Positions 26,326 through 35,016 of a DNA stretch of 64,000 nucleotides are shown in pieces. Each line of letters starts with the position of its first letter. The stretch's first letter is position 1. The notes under the pieces were generated by a model. It had not been told where the DNA came from, did no database searches, and was given only the letters and a program-made list of their open reading frames with translations. This DNA comes from Streptomyces smyrnaeus (GTDB lineage: Bacteria; Actinomycetota; Actinomycetes; Streptomycetales; Streptomycetaceae), in contig NZ_JAFFZM010000030.1 of NCBI RefSeq assembly GCF_017676345.1, forward strand, positions 1 through 64,000. Direction: 5' to 3'. A program made the translations under genes and the position numbers.

Positions 26326-27387
26326 TTACGCGGTGCCATTCTTGGCAGTTCGGGCGGGACCCTCCGGCGGTGCCTGCGGGAGCCAGCCGAGGCTCGCCGC
26401 GCGCATGCCGAGCTGGAACCTCGTCGTCGCTCCGAGGCGCTCCATCAGCCCGTGCAGCCGCCGCTGGAAGGTGCGGTAGCTGATACCGAGCTGCCGGGCC
26501 ATCACCTGGTCGGTCATACCGGTCATCAGCAGCGCCAGCAGCTTGGCCTCCTGCGGGCTCGGCCCGTCGGGCGCACCAGGGCGGCGGCCCGAGAGATAGT
26601 CCGAGATCGGCAGCGCCCTGCCCCACAGCACCTCGAAGAACTCGCACAGCACCTCCAGCAGCCCGGAGGGATGTACGACGACGCTGCTGGCCAGCTCGTT
26701 CGGGGCGGCGCGCAGCGGGATCAGCGCGATGCGGTCGTCCGCGATCAGCATCTTCGTCGGGGTGTCCGCCATCACCCGGGCGTCCTCGCCCAGTTCGGCC
26801 GCGGCGCCGATGTCCGTGTCGAACCGCTGGGAGGTGATGAGCCCGTCCGTGTCGTAGATCACCCGGTACCGGATCCCCCGCCGCATCATCTGCGCCTGCA
26901 CCGGCATCATGCCGGTCTTGGGGTCGAGGCGGTCCGGGTCGCTGTTGGCGTAGGGCGGCCGGTCGATGCCCCGTATCTCGGCGTGCGCGCTGCGCTGGAG
27001 CTGGTCGACCTGGCGGATGACCGCCGCCCGGCCCGTGACGATCTCCACCAGCTCCAGGGGGTCGCGGCCCGCCGTGTGCGCCCGGAACCGGGCCGCCAGA
27101 TGCTGGATGTGCCGGCGGGTGCGGTGGATCTCCTCCTCGCGGGCGAGCAGCAGCGACTCGAAGGCGATCTCCGGGGCCACCGGCAGATACCGCTCGGCAC
27201 CCCCGCCGCCCCGGTCCGCGGCGAAGCGGCCCACCAGATTGAGCTTCTCCAGGGAGGCGAGCGCGGCGCGGACGCGGGCGGCGCTCACCCCGGCGGCGGC
27301 ACGCAGCTCGCCCACGGTCACGGCACCGTCCACCAGCGCCTCGTAGACCTGCTGCTGGACGGGGTCGAGATCAAGAGCCTCCAACAT
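26326..27387 (-). CDS. HTH transcriptional regulator (TrmB-like N terminus, LuxR-type C-terminal HTH)
   Basis: 353-residue regulator of a class frequent in Streptomyces. The N-terminal winged helix (residues 5-70, 'QQQVYEALVDGAVTVGELRA') resembles TrmB/IclR-type domains. A central sensor-like region follows, then a C-terminal LuxR-type HTH ('LLALLMTGMTDQVMARQLGI'). Two start codons are close together; the ATG at 27387 has AGG nine bases upstream, while the one at 27396 has none at proper distance. It is divergent from the DUF6153/multicopper oxidase pair and could regulate it, though nothing in the sequence proves that. Confidence 0.8.
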   Translation of the reverse strand: MLEALDLDPVQQQVYEALVDGAVTVGELRAAAGVSAARVRAALASLEKLNLVGRFAADRGGGGAERYLPVAPEIAFESLLLAREEEIHRTRRHIQHLAARFRAHTAGRDPLELVEIVTGRAAVIRQVDQLQRSAHAEIRGIDRPPYANSDPDRLDPKTGMMPVQAQMMRRGIRYRVIYDTDGLITSQRFDTDIGAAAELGEDARVMADTPTKMLIADDRIALIPLRAAPNELASSVVVHPSGLLEVLCEFFEVLWGRALPISDYLSGRRPGAPDGPSPQEAKLLALLMTGMTDQVMARQLGISYRTFQRRLHGLMERLGATTRFQLGMRAASLGWLPQAPPEGPARTAKNGTA

Positions 27388-27516
27388 GCTGCGCATCCTG
27401 TGCGCGGTGGCGAGTTCACGTCAATGACCGAACACCGCCAGCGGCCCGTCAAATACCCAAGAACCCTGCGGAATCCGACCCCGCACACCGGTGCATACCC
27501 CCGGCGGGCATCCGGT

Positions 27517-27522
27517 TAGGCT
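27517..27522 (+). promoter_or_regulatory. Possible -10 hexamer of the DUF6153 gene (leaderless)
   Basis: TAGGCT ends six bases before the ATG at 27529, and there is no ribosome binding site between them. The spacing places the transcription start on the start codon. Confidence 0.45.
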
Positions 27523-27528
27523 GCTCCC

Positions 27529-28005
27529 ATGCTGACCGGCGAGCGCGCACCCGACGCCCGCACCGTGTGGTGCGGGCGCGTACTGCTGCTCGCCGCGCTG
27601 CTGTTCGGGCTCGTCACCATGCACACGCTCGGACACGTCGCGCCCGAAGAGGGAATGCGGGAGGCACCGGCCGTCGCCGAGCACCTCTCCGCCGCACCGG
27701 CACCGGACCCGGCTCCGGCAGCGGACCCGGGTCCGGCCCATCATCAGGCAGTACCGGAGCAGCAGCCGGCCCCGGAGCACGGCGACGGACATGGGACGGG
27801 AACCGACCCGCTCTCCCTCTGTCTGGCCGTCCTGGGCGTCTGGACCGCCGCCGCGCTGCTGGGGGCGGTCGCGGCACTGGTGGCGCGCGGACGCGGCAGC
27901 GGCCTGCTGCGGCCGTATCGCTGCCGCGCAGTGCCCGCCCTGTGGCCACTGCCACCGCGAAGAACAGCGATAAGACTCGCCCAGTTGTCGATCCTGCGGA
28001 TCTGA
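27529..28005 (+). CDS. DUF6153-type small membrane protein
   Basis: 158 residues with one N-terminal hydrophobic segment (15-35), a Pro/Ala/His-rich exposed middle part (about 40-95) and a second hydrophobic segment (about 100-122). The membrane-proximal MHTLGH and the C-terminal 'LAQLSILRI' resemble the DUF6153 family, which has no known function. His residues cluster at positions near HHQ and EHGDGHG. The downstream gene (133 bases) encodes a copper oxidase, so a role in copper handling is plausible but unproven. Confidence 0.65.
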   Translation: MLTGERAPDARTVWCGRVLLLAALLFGLVTMHTLGHVAPEEGMREAPAVAEHLSAAPAPDPAPAADPGPAHHQAVPEQQPAPEHGDGHGTGTDPLSLCLAVLGVWTAAALLGAVAALVARGRGSGLLRPYRCRAVPALWPLPPRRTAIRLAQLSILRI

Positions 28006-28138
28006 GGGGGCCTCACGCCCTCTTCCAGGGGCGGCCCTGTGCACAAGGGGCGCCCTGTTTCTCGGCGTTTCCCGCCGTTTCCCGGCTGCTGTCGGCAGCC
28101 GTGCCCTCCGCACCCGATCGACAACACGTGAGGCACCC

Positions 28139-29734
28139 ATGCGTTCTCTTCCCACGCGCCGAGCCGTACTCGGTACCGGCGCAGCCCTCGTCGGCGGCGG
28201 CTACCTTGCCGCGTGCACCAGCGGCGGCAGCCGCGACGGCGGCGACCGCAACCCCGACGGCTATGTCGAGCCGGACGGGCCCGAGGTACGTGCCGCCGAG
28301 GCCGAGCGCCCGCAGGGCCGTACCGAGAAGGTGCGGCTCACCGCGACCCGTACCCGGCTCGAACTGGGCTCCGGCACCACCGTGGCCACCTGGGCGTACG
28401 GCGACCGGGTGCCCGGCAGGACGGTCCGCGTCACCGCGGGTGGCACCCTGGCGCTGACCCTCGCCAACCACCTGTCCGCGGCGACCTCGCTGCACTGGCA
28501 CGGACTCGCGCTCCGCAACGACATGGACGGGGTACCGGCGCTCACCCAGCGGGAGATCAAGCCGGGCGCGGACTTCACCTACCGTTTCGCGGTCCCCCAC
28601 CCGGGCACGTACTGGTTCCATCCGCACTCCGGCGTCCAGCAGGACCGCGGGCTGTACGCCCCGCTGATCGTGGAGGACCCCCGGGAGCCGCTGCGGTACG
28701 ACAAGGAGTGGGTGGTCGTCCTCGACGACTGGGTGGACGGTGTGGACGGCTCCACCCCGGACAGCGTGCTGGCCGAACTGCGCCGCGGCATGGACCACGG
28801 CGGCCCGGACAAGGACGGCGGAGACGAAGGCGGTGACGGCGGCGGTGACGGCGGCGGCCACGGCATGCACGGGATGGGCGGCCGGTCCGAGCCCACGCCC
28901 TCCGGTCCGTCCCGGATGATGATGGGCGCCACCAGCGAGCTGCTGGGCGGCGACGCGGGCGATGTGAAGTACCCGCACTATCTGGTCAACGGGCGCACCG
29001 CGGCCGACCCGGAGAGCTTCCGGGCCCGGCCTGGCGACCGCATCCGTATCCGGTTCATCAACGCGGGCGGCGACACCGCCTTCCGGGTCGCGCTCGGCGG
29101 CCACCGGATGACCGTCACCCACACCGACGGGTTCCCCGTCGAGCACACCACCACCGACGCGCTGCTGCTGGGCATGGGCGAGCGCTACGACGTGCTGGTC
29201 ACCGCGGAGGACGGGGTCTTCCCGCTCACGGCGCTGGCCGAGGGCAAGAAGGCGACGGGCCGCGCGCTGCTGCGTACCGCCCCGGGCGACGCGCCCTCTC
29301 CCTCGGCCCGTCCGAAGGAGCTGGAGGGCACGCCGCTGACCGCCCGGAAGCTCAAGGCGGCGGACTCGGCCCGTCTCGCGGCGGGGAAGCCGGACCGTAC
29401 GGTCACGCTGCGGCTGACCGGCTCCATGGCGAAGTACGACTGGGGGCTCAACGGCAAGCAGTACGACCCTCGGCAGCGGCATCCCGTCACAGCGGGTGAG
29501 CGGGTACGGCTGCGGTTCGTGAACACGACGGACATGTGGCACCCCATGCATCTGCACGGCCACACCTTCGCCCTGCCGGACGGCGGCCCCCGCAAGGACA
29601 CGGCGATCGTGCTGCCGGGGAAGACGTTGGAGGTGGACTTCGACGCCGACAACCCGGGGCTGTGGATGGTCCACTGCCACAACGTCTACCACGGTGAGGC
29701 GGGGATGATGACGGTGCTCGGCTACCGTAAGTAG
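28139..29734 (+). CDS. Multicopper oxidase, exported lipoprotein
   Basis: 531-residue three-cupredoxin oxidase (laccase/CueO class) that couples oxidation of a substrate, often Cu(I), to O2 reduction outside the membrane. The N terminus has TRRAVLG (Tat-like) and a lipobox ending at Cys26 (L-A-A-C). All four copper-binding motifs are present: SLHWHG, YWFHPHSG, 'WHPMHLHGHTF' and 'MVHCHNVYHGEAGM' with the T1 Cys. An unusual Gly/Asp-rich insert at about residues 219-250 ends in HGMHGMGG, a possible extra copper site. ATG at 28139. It follows the DUF6153 gene on the same strand. Confidence 0.9.
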   Translation: MRSLPTRRAVLGTGAALVGGGYLAACTSGGSRDGGDRNPDGYVEPDGPEVRAAEAERPQGRTEKVRLTATRTRLELGSGTTVATWAYGDRVPGRTVRVTAGGTLALTLANHLSAATSLHWHGLALRNDMDGVPALTQREIKPGADFTYRFAVPHPGTYWFHPHSGVQQDRGLYAPLIVEDPREPLRYDKEWVVVLDDWVDGVDGSTPDSVLAELRRGMDHGGPDKDGGDEGGDGGGDGGGHGMHGMGGRSEPTPSGPSRMMMGATSELLGGDAGDVKYPHYLVNGRTAADPESFRARPGDRIRIRFINAGGDTAFRVALGGHRMTVTHTDGFPVEHTTTDALLLGMGERYDVLVTAEDGVFPLTALAEGKKATGRALLRTAPGDAPSPSARPKELEGTPLTARKLKAADSARLAAGKPDRTVTLRLTGSMAKYDWGLNGKQYDPRQRHPVTAGERVRLRFVNTTDMWHPMHLHGHTFALPDGGPRKDTAIVLPGKTLEVDFDADNPGLWMVHCHNVYHGEAGMMTVLGYRK

Positions 29735-29807
29735 CCGACTGCGCGGGCGAGGCGCCGAGGCGGGGCACTCCGGCCGCCTCGCCCGCCCATAGCGTCAGCC
29801 CGACGAT

Positions 29808-29813
29808 TACACT
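29808..29813 (+). promoter_or_regulatory. -10 hexamer of nadE (leaderless)
   Basis: TACACT ends seven bases before the GTG start of nadE; the bases between (cggctcc) contain no Shine-Dalgarno sequence. The transcript therefore probably starts at the start codon. Confidence 0.45.
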
Positions 29814-29820
29814 CGGCTCC

Positions 29821-31572
29821 GTGGCTCAACTACGTCTCGCGCTGAATCAGATCGACTCCACCGTCGGCGACCTGGAGGGCAACGCCGCCTCCGTCCTGCG
29901 GTGGACCCGGCACTCCGTCGAGCAGGGCGCCCATCTGGTCGCGTTCCCGGAGATGATGCTGACCGGCTACCCGGTCGAGGACCTGGCGCTGCGCCGGTCG
30001 TTCGTCGAGGCGAGCCGCACCGCCGTGCGGGACCTCGCGCGTCGGCTGGCCGACGAGGGGCTGGGCGAGGTGCCGGTCGTCGTCGGCTACCTCGACCGCT
30101 GCGCCCAGGCCCAGCCCCGCTACGGCCAGCCCGCCGGCGCCCCGCAGAACGCGGCGGCGGTGCTGCACCGCGGGGAGATCGTGCTGACCTTCGCCAAGCA
30201 CCACCTGCCCAACTACGGCGTCTTCGACGAGTTCCGCTACTTCGTGCCGGGCGACACCATGCCCGTCGTCCGGGTGCACGGGGTCGATGTCGCCCTCGCC
30301 ATCTGCGAGGACCTGTGGCAGGAGGGCGGCCGGGTCCCGGCGGCGCGGAGCGTGGGGGCCGGGCTGCTGCTGTCGATCAACGCCTCGCCCTACGAGCGGG
30401 ACAAGGACGACACCCGGCTGGAGCTGGTGCGCAAGCGCGCGCAGGAGGCCGGGTGCACGACCGCCTATCTGGCTCAGACCGGCGGCCAGGACGAGCTGGT
30501 CTTCGACGGCGACTCGATCGTCGTCGACGCGGACGGGCGGGTACTGGCGCGCGCGCCCCAGTTCGAGGAGCGGTGCGTCGTCCTCGACCTGGAGCTGCCC
30601 GCGGCGGCGGCCACCCCGCCCTCGGGCACGGTGGACGACGGCCTGGGCGTGGAACACCGCGTCCTGAGCGCCGAGCCGCTGCCCGCCTACGCGCCGGCGG
30701 CCACCGGTGGTGAGGCGCCGCGCATGGCGGACGACGAGGAGATCTACACCGCGCTGGTGGTCGGGCTGCGCGCGTACGCGGTCAAGAACGGCTTCCGCTC
30801 GGTGCTGATCGGGCTGTCCGGCGGTATCGACTCGGCGCTGACGGCCGCGATCGCCTGCGACGCGGTCGGCCCCGAGAACGTGTACGGCGTCTCGATGCCG
30901 TCGCGCTACTCCTCCGAGCACTCCAAGGAGGACGCGGCCGAACTGGCCGAACGCACCGGGCTCAACTTCCGCACCGTGGAGATCGAGCCGATGTTCGCCG
31001 CGTACATGGGCTCACTGGGTCTGAGCGGGCTCGCCGAGGAGAACCTCCAGGCCCGGCTGCGCGGCACGCTGCTGATGGCCCTCTCCAACCAGGAGGGCCA
31101 CATCGTGCTGGCCCCGGGCAACAAGTCCGAGCTGGCAGTGGGCTACTCGACGCTCTACGGCGATGCGGTGGGCGCCTACGGCCCGATCAAGGACGTCTAC
31201 AAGACGAACGTCTTCCGCCTCGCCACCTGGCGCAACCGCGCCGCCCAGGAGCGCGGCCACACCCCGCCCATCCCCGAGCGCTCCATCACCAAGCCGCCCA
31301 GCGCCGAGCTGGCCCCCGGCCAGGTGGACACCGACTCGCTGCCCGACTACGACGTCCTCGACCGCATCCTGAAGCGGTACGTGGACGGCGACCAGGGTGC
31401 CGCGGCCATCGTGGAGGCGGGCTTCGACGCGGAGACCGTGGTCCGGGTGCTGCGGATGACGGACCGCGCCGAGTACAAGCGCCGCCAGTACCCGCCGGGC
31501 ACCAAGATCTCGCCCAAGGGCTTCGGCAAGGACCGCCGTCTGCCGATCACCAACCGGTGGCGGGAGGGCTGA
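29821..31572 (+). CDS. nadE: Glutamine-dependent NAD+ synthetase
   Basis: 583-residue two-domain enzyme that makes NAD+ from nicotinic acid adenine dinucleotide, ATP and glutamine in the cytoplasm. The N-terminal nitrilase-type glutaminase has the triad Glu44 (FPEMM), Lys126 (AKHHLP) and Cys162 (AICEDLW). The C-terminal synthetase domain starts near residue 305 with the ATP pyrophosphatase loop LSGGIDSA and continues with 'LAPGNKSELAVGYSTLYGD'. The length matches bacterial two-domain NadE. The GTG start has no ribosome site, consistent with the leaderless promoter directly upstream. Confidence 0.95.
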   Translation: MAQLRLALNQIDSTVGDLEGNAASVLRWTRHSVEQGAHLVAFPEMMLTGYPVEDLALRRSFVEASRTAVRDLARRLADEGLGEVPVVVGYLDRCAQAQPRYGQPAGAPQNAAAVLHRGEIVLTFAKHHLPNYGVFDEFRYFVPGDTMPVVRVHGVDVALAICEDLWQEGGRVPAARSVGAGLLLSINASPYERDKDDTRLELVRKRAQEAGCTTAYLAQTGGQDELVFDGDSIVVDADGRVLARAPQFEERCVVLDLELPAAAATPPSGTVDDGLGVEHRVLSAEPLPAYAPAATGGEAPRMADDEEIYTALVVGLRAYAVKNGFRSVLIGLSGGIDSALTAAIACDAVGPENVYGVSMPSRYSSEHSKEDAAELAERTGLNFRTVEIEPMFAAYMGSLGLSGLAEENLQARLRGTLLMALSNQEGHIVLAPGNKSELAVGYSTLYGDAVGAYGPIKDVYKTNVFRLATWRNRAAQERGHTPPIPERSITKPPSAELAPGQVDTDSLPDYDVLDRILKRYVDGDQGAAAIVEAGFDAETVVRVLRMTDRAEYKRRQYPPGTKISPKGFGKDRRLPITNRWREG

Positions 31573-31583
31573 CGGGCCCGCCC

Positions 31584-31616
31584 GGGTCTGCCCGCCGGGG
31601 CGCTGCGGGCAGACCC
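31584..31616 (+). terminator. Terminator after nadE
   Basis: Perfect 12-bp stem GGGTCTGCCCGC / GCGGGCAGACCC with a 9-base loop, beginning 12 bases after the nadE stop. It also serves the convergent small secreted protein gene. Confidence 0.7.
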
Positions 31617-31641
31617 GTCAGGCGCGCGGGTGCCGCGCGCC

Positions 31642-31920
31642 TCAGTCCTCGACGTACAGCGCCCAGCCGCGCAGCGGGTCCAGCTGGCAGACGTAGCCGC
31701 TGTAGCCGTGCCGGAGGTAGTAGGCCCCGCCGTTCTCACACTGCGTCTTGTTGGGGTACCACGCGACGAACTCCATGGCGGCGATCTGCTGCGCGGAGGC
31801 CGGGGCGACGGGCGCCGCGTTGTCGGCGGGGGCGGCCACGGCCGGGGCTGCGGCGGCCAGGGTTCCGAGGATCGCCACCGCGGCGGCGGTGGCGGCGAGA
31901 CGGGCCGAACGGGATCTCAT
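31642..31920 (-). CDS. Small secreted protein of unknown function
   Basis: 92 residues. Signal peptide 'MRSRSARLAATAAAVAILGT' continuing to about AVAAPA, then an Ala/Pro linker and a compact 45-residue tail with exactly two Cys (in TQCENGG and YVCQLDP), probably one disulfide, and many aromatic residues (YYLRHGYSGY). The ATG at 31920 has GAGGAA eight bases upstream, better than the in-frame ATG at 31956. I do not recognise a family. Confidence 0.7.
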   Translation of the reverse strand: MRSRSARLAATAAAVAILGTLAAAAPAVAAPADNAAPVAPASAQQIAAMEFVAWYPNKTQCENGGAYYLRHGYSGYVCQLDPLRGWALYVED

Positions 31921-32134
31921 AGGAGTTCCTCCCTCTGGGGCGCGAACGGACCTCACGGGAGCACGTGCCAGGCGGCGGGAGCCGCCCGGCAGCCGATCAC
32001 TCGGACCTCAACTCGCCTGTTGTGCTGGCGAGTTGGGAACCCCCGTGGTGACGCGAAGAGCGTATGCAGCCCTCGGGGCAACCACCACTGGCATACGCGG
32101 TGACTCAGGTCACACATTTCCCCCACGACGCAAA

Positions 32135-32167
32135 CGCCCCACAGTGAGCGGAACTCACCGTGGGGCG
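32135..32167 (-). terminator. Terminator after the MFS gene
   Basis: Stem CGCCCCACaGTGAG / CTCACcGTGGGGCG (13 of 14 paired) with a 5-base loop, 33 bases past the stop of the leftward MFS gene. Confidence 0.65.
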
Positions 32168-32199
32168 CAGGTGTCGCACTGTGGCCCGGCAGCCGGCCG

Positions 32200-33399
32200 C
32201 TAGCGGCCCGAGTGGGCCTCCACCGGAACGTCGTGGGCGCGGGCCACCACGCGCGAGTCGCCGCGGTCCAGCACGCCCGCCGTGACGGCGATGGCGAGCC
32301 CGACCAGCGCGAGGGCGGCACCGACCAGGGTGGGGGACGTCCATCCCCAGCCGGCGGCGATGACGACACCGCCGAGCCACGCCCCGCCCGCGTTGGCGAG
32401 GTTGAACGCCGAGTGGTTGGAGGCCGAGGCGATGGTCGGCGCGTGCGAGGCGGCCCGCATCACCAGCATCTGGACCGGGGTGGTGATCAGGAAGCCGACG
32501 GCTCCCAGCAGCCCCACCAGCACCAGCGCCGCCCACTTCACGGGCGCCACGAAGTGGAAGGCGACCATCAGCGCCGCCATCAGCCCCAGCGCCGCGTACA
32601 GGGTGCGCCGGGGTGCGCGGTCGGTCAGCGGCCCGGCGACCAGGGTGCCCAGCGTCATGCCGATGCCGAAGAGGGCGAGCACCCAGGTCACCGAGGTCTC
32701 GGCGAGCCCGGTGACCTGGGTCATCATCGAGGCGAGATAGCTGTAGACGGCGAAGACGCCGCCGAAGCCGAAGACGGCGGTCAGCAGCCCGAGGACGACC
32801 TGGCGGTTGCCCAGGGCGCGCAGCTCGTGACGTACGCCGCCCTGGTGCTCCAGCGGCATCCGGGGCACGAGCAGCGCGAGGGCCGACATGGCGACCAGAC
32901 CGATGAGCGTGACGACCACGAAGGTGGCGCGCCAGCCGAGCTGCTGGCCCAGCGCCGTGCCACCGGGGACGCCGACGATGTTGGCGACGGTCAGCCCCAG
33001 GAACATGGTGGCCACGGCACGGGCCGCCCGGCCCTCCCGGACGAGCCGGGCGGCGACCACGGCGCCGACGCCGAAGAACGCGCCGTGCGGCAGCCCCGCC
33101 AGCACCCGGCCGGCCAGCAGCGTGCCGAAGCCGGGAGCGAGGGCGGAGGCGAGGTTGCCGAGGGTGAACAGTGCCATCAACAGCAGCAGCATCAGCTTGC
33201 GCGGGACGCGAGCCCCCACGGCGGTCAGCAGCGGGGCCCCGAGGACGACACCGAGGGCGTACGCGGAGACCAGGTACCCCGCGGTCGGAACGGACGTGCC
33301 CAGATCGTCGGCGACGTTCGGCAGCAGGCCCATCATCACGAACTCGGTGGTGCCGATACCGAAGGCGCCCACGGCGAGTGCGAGCAGAGCCAGTGGCAT
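32200..33399 (-). CDS. MFS transporter, DHA1 family (Cmx/AraJ-like)
   Basis: 399-residue inner-membrane transporter with about 12 transmembrane helices. The first segment is 'MPLALLALAVGAFGIGTTEF' and the second contains 'LVSAYALGVVLGAPLLTAVG', both typical of the AraJ/Cmx drug and sugar efflux group. The loop 2-3 motif is GARVPRKLML. A drug or sugar export role by proton antiport is expected; the substrate is not identifiable. The upstream region at 33536-33560 is AT-rich with a short inverted repeat TTGC-N3-GCAA that could be an operator. Confidence 0.87.
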   Translation of the reverse strand: MPLALLALAVGAFGIGTTEFVMMGLLPNVADDLGTSVPTAGYLVSAYALGVVLGAPLLTAVGARVPRKLMLLLLMALFTLGNLASALAPGFGTLLAGRVLAGLPHGAFFGVGAVVAARLVREGRAARAVATMFLGLTVANIVGVPGGTALGQQLGWRATFVVVTLIGLVAMSALALLVPRMPLEHQGGVRHELRALGNRQVVLGLLTAVFGFGGVFAVYSYLASMMTQVTGLAETSVTWVLALFGIGMTLGTLVAGPLTDRAPRRTLYAALGLMAALMVAFHFVAPVKWAALVLVGLLGAVGFLITTPVQMLVMRAASHAPTIASASNHSAFNLANAGGAWLGGVVIAAGWGWTSPTLVGAALALVGLAIAVTAGVLDRGDSRVVARAHDVPVEAHSGR

Positions 33400-33624
33400 G
33401 CGAAGTAAACCTTTCGCGCGTAAGAAGGCGTGACGGAGTGCGTTGTCGAGCGCCCGGGAACGGGCGCTCGGGGAAGGTGGTGGGCCGACGCGGCGCGGGA
33501 GCGGCGGCCGCGGCGGGACGGGGCGACACTGCCCCTATGTTTTGCTCTGCAACAAAGTCTCGCAGCCAGATGTTCCAGGGCGCAAAACGAGGCGTTACGG
33601 GCCGCCGAATCCCGGTCGTCCGGC

Positions 33625-34677
33625 TCAGTCCGCCAGGTCGATCTTCGCGGCGACCGGCAGATGGTCGCTGGCCGTCGCCGGGAGCGTCCAGGCGGAGACC
33701 GGGTCGGCGCCCTTGACCATGATCTGGTCGATCCGCGCCATGGGGAACGAGGCCGGCCAGCTGAAGCCGAAGCCGTCCCCCGCCGCACCCTGTGCGGAGC
33801 GCATCTGGGAGGTGATGGGCGCAAGCGCGCGGTCGTTCATGGTGCCGTTGAGATCGCCGAGCAGGATGACGTTGTCCGCCGGGTCGCGGGCGATGGCCTC
33901 ACCGAGGGCCCGGGCACTGCCGTCCCGCTGTCCGGCGGTGAAGCCGGAGCGGAACTGCACCCGCACCGAGGGCAGATGCGCGGCGTAGACGGCGACATCG
34001 CCCTCGGGCGTGCGCACCGTGGCGCGCATGGCGCGCGGCCAGCCCATCTTGATGTCGACGGCCCTCATCTCGCTCATCGGGTACTTGCTCCAGATGCCGA
34101 CCGTGCCGGTGAGCTTGTGATACGGGTGCGTCTTGTCGAGGGCCGCCCGGTAGGCGGCGGCCTTCGCCGGGGAGACCTCCTCCAGTGCGATCACCTCGGC
34201 ACCGGATGCGACCAGCGCCTCGGCGGTCCCCCGGGGATCGGCATTGCCCGCGTTGACGTTGTGGGTGACAACGGTGAGGTCACCGGCGCCGCTGCCGGTC
34301 TTGTCGTTGAACAGACCGCCGAACAGGTTCACCCACATCAACGTCGGCAGCAGCAGCGCGACCAGCGCCGTGGCGGAGCGGCGCAGCACGGCGCCGACCA
34401 GCAGGACGACGATCAGCAGCCCGCCCCACGGCAGGAACGTCTCCCACAGCGAGCCGAGGTTGCCGACGGCGTTGGGGACCTCGGCGTGCAGGAAGAAGGC
34501 CAGCCCGAGCAGCAGGGCGGCCACCGCGAGGAGCACCCCGCGCCGCCATTTCCCCGGCCCCGACCACCCCGGGAAGCCGCCTCGGAAGCGGTCGCCGGAC
34601 CAGCGGGACCACAAGCCCCGCCGCCCGTCGCCGCCGTCCTCGCGGTGCGTGGCCTCCGACGTGTACACGCGCGTCAT
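33625..34677 (-). CDS. Membrane-anchored endonuclease/exonuclease/phosphatase-family protein
   Basis: 350 residues. A basic, Trp/Gly-rich N-terminal tail (1-45) precedes three hydrophobic segments (about 46-115), then an EEP-fold domain outside the membrane. The catalytic signatures are 'VVTHNVNAGN', 'VIALEEVSP', 'VILLGDLNGTMND' and SDHLPV, which supply the metal-binding Asn, Glu, Asp/Asn and the His. The same architecture occurs in many actinobacterial proteins annotated as endonuclease/exonuclease/phosphatase. The substrate (nucleic acid, sugar phosphate or phospholipid) cannot be deduced. Confidence 0.85.
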   Translation of the reverse strand: MTRVYTSEATHREDGGDGRRGLWSRWSGDRFRGGFPGWSGPGKWRRGVLLAVAALLLGLAFFLHAEVPNAVGNLGSLWETFLPWGGLLIVVLLVGAVLRRSATALVALLLPTLMWVNLFGGLFNDKTGSGAGDLTVVTHNVNAGNADPRGTAEALVASGAEVIALEEVSPAKAAAYRAALDKTHPYHKLTGTVGIWSKYPMSEMRAVDIKMGWPRAMRATVRTPEGDVAVYAAHLPSVRVQFRSGFTAGQRDGSARALGEAIARDPADNVILLGDLNGTMNDRALAPITSQMRSAQGAAGDGFGFSWPASFPMARIDQIMVKGADPVSAWTLPATASDHLPVAAKIDLAD

Positions 34678-35016
34678 CCGCCGTCCTCACTTGCCTGTGC
34701 TGGTGCCCGATGAACGATAGGCGATGCCGTTTTCCAGGCAGTTGAACCCTTCGCTGCAACTGCCGCTTTCGCCCTGAAGTCCGATGTGGAGTCCGAGAAG
34801 AGGACGAGACGCGGCAGCGCACGGGTTCCAGCAGGTCGGGGCTGGATCGCGACTGTGACACAACCCGCACACGACCGCAGCCACCGGTCGGCCGCGCCGG
34901 CGGGTCCTGGGCGCCGAAGCCGGTCCCCTACCGGGCGGCGGAGGGGCGTGCCAGCATGGACAGCGGATCCGGAGACGCCGTAGGGGCGCTTCGAGACGAC
35001 AACAGGAGTCAATGCC
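34678..35016. other. Divergent intergenic region, EEP protein / panB
   Basis: 339 bases. Apart from the inverted repeat at 34737-34764 and the panB ribosome site (AGGAG before 35017), no gene or other structure was recognised. Confidence 0.6.
34737..34764. repeat. Inverted repeat upstream of the EEP gene
   Basis: GGCAGTTG-N12-CAACTGCC, a perfect 8-bp inverted repeat 60-87 bases before the leftward start at 34677. It could be an RNA hairpin in the 5' leader or an operator. Confidence 0.4.

Noticed and set aside
28006..28138. Partial inverted repeat GGGGCG ... CGCCCC before the multicopper oxidase
   Set aside because: Imperfect pairing with a long loop; not convincing as a terminator or operator.
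33536..33590. AT-rich stretch with TTGC-N3-GCAA before the MFS gene
   Set aside because: Half-sites too short to call an operator; mentioned only as a possibility under the MFS gene.
34687..34800. Short minus-strand frame ending in a Cys-containing peptide before panB
   Set aside because: No credible start codon or ribosome site close to the peptide; it is more likely intergenic sequence around the inverted repeat.
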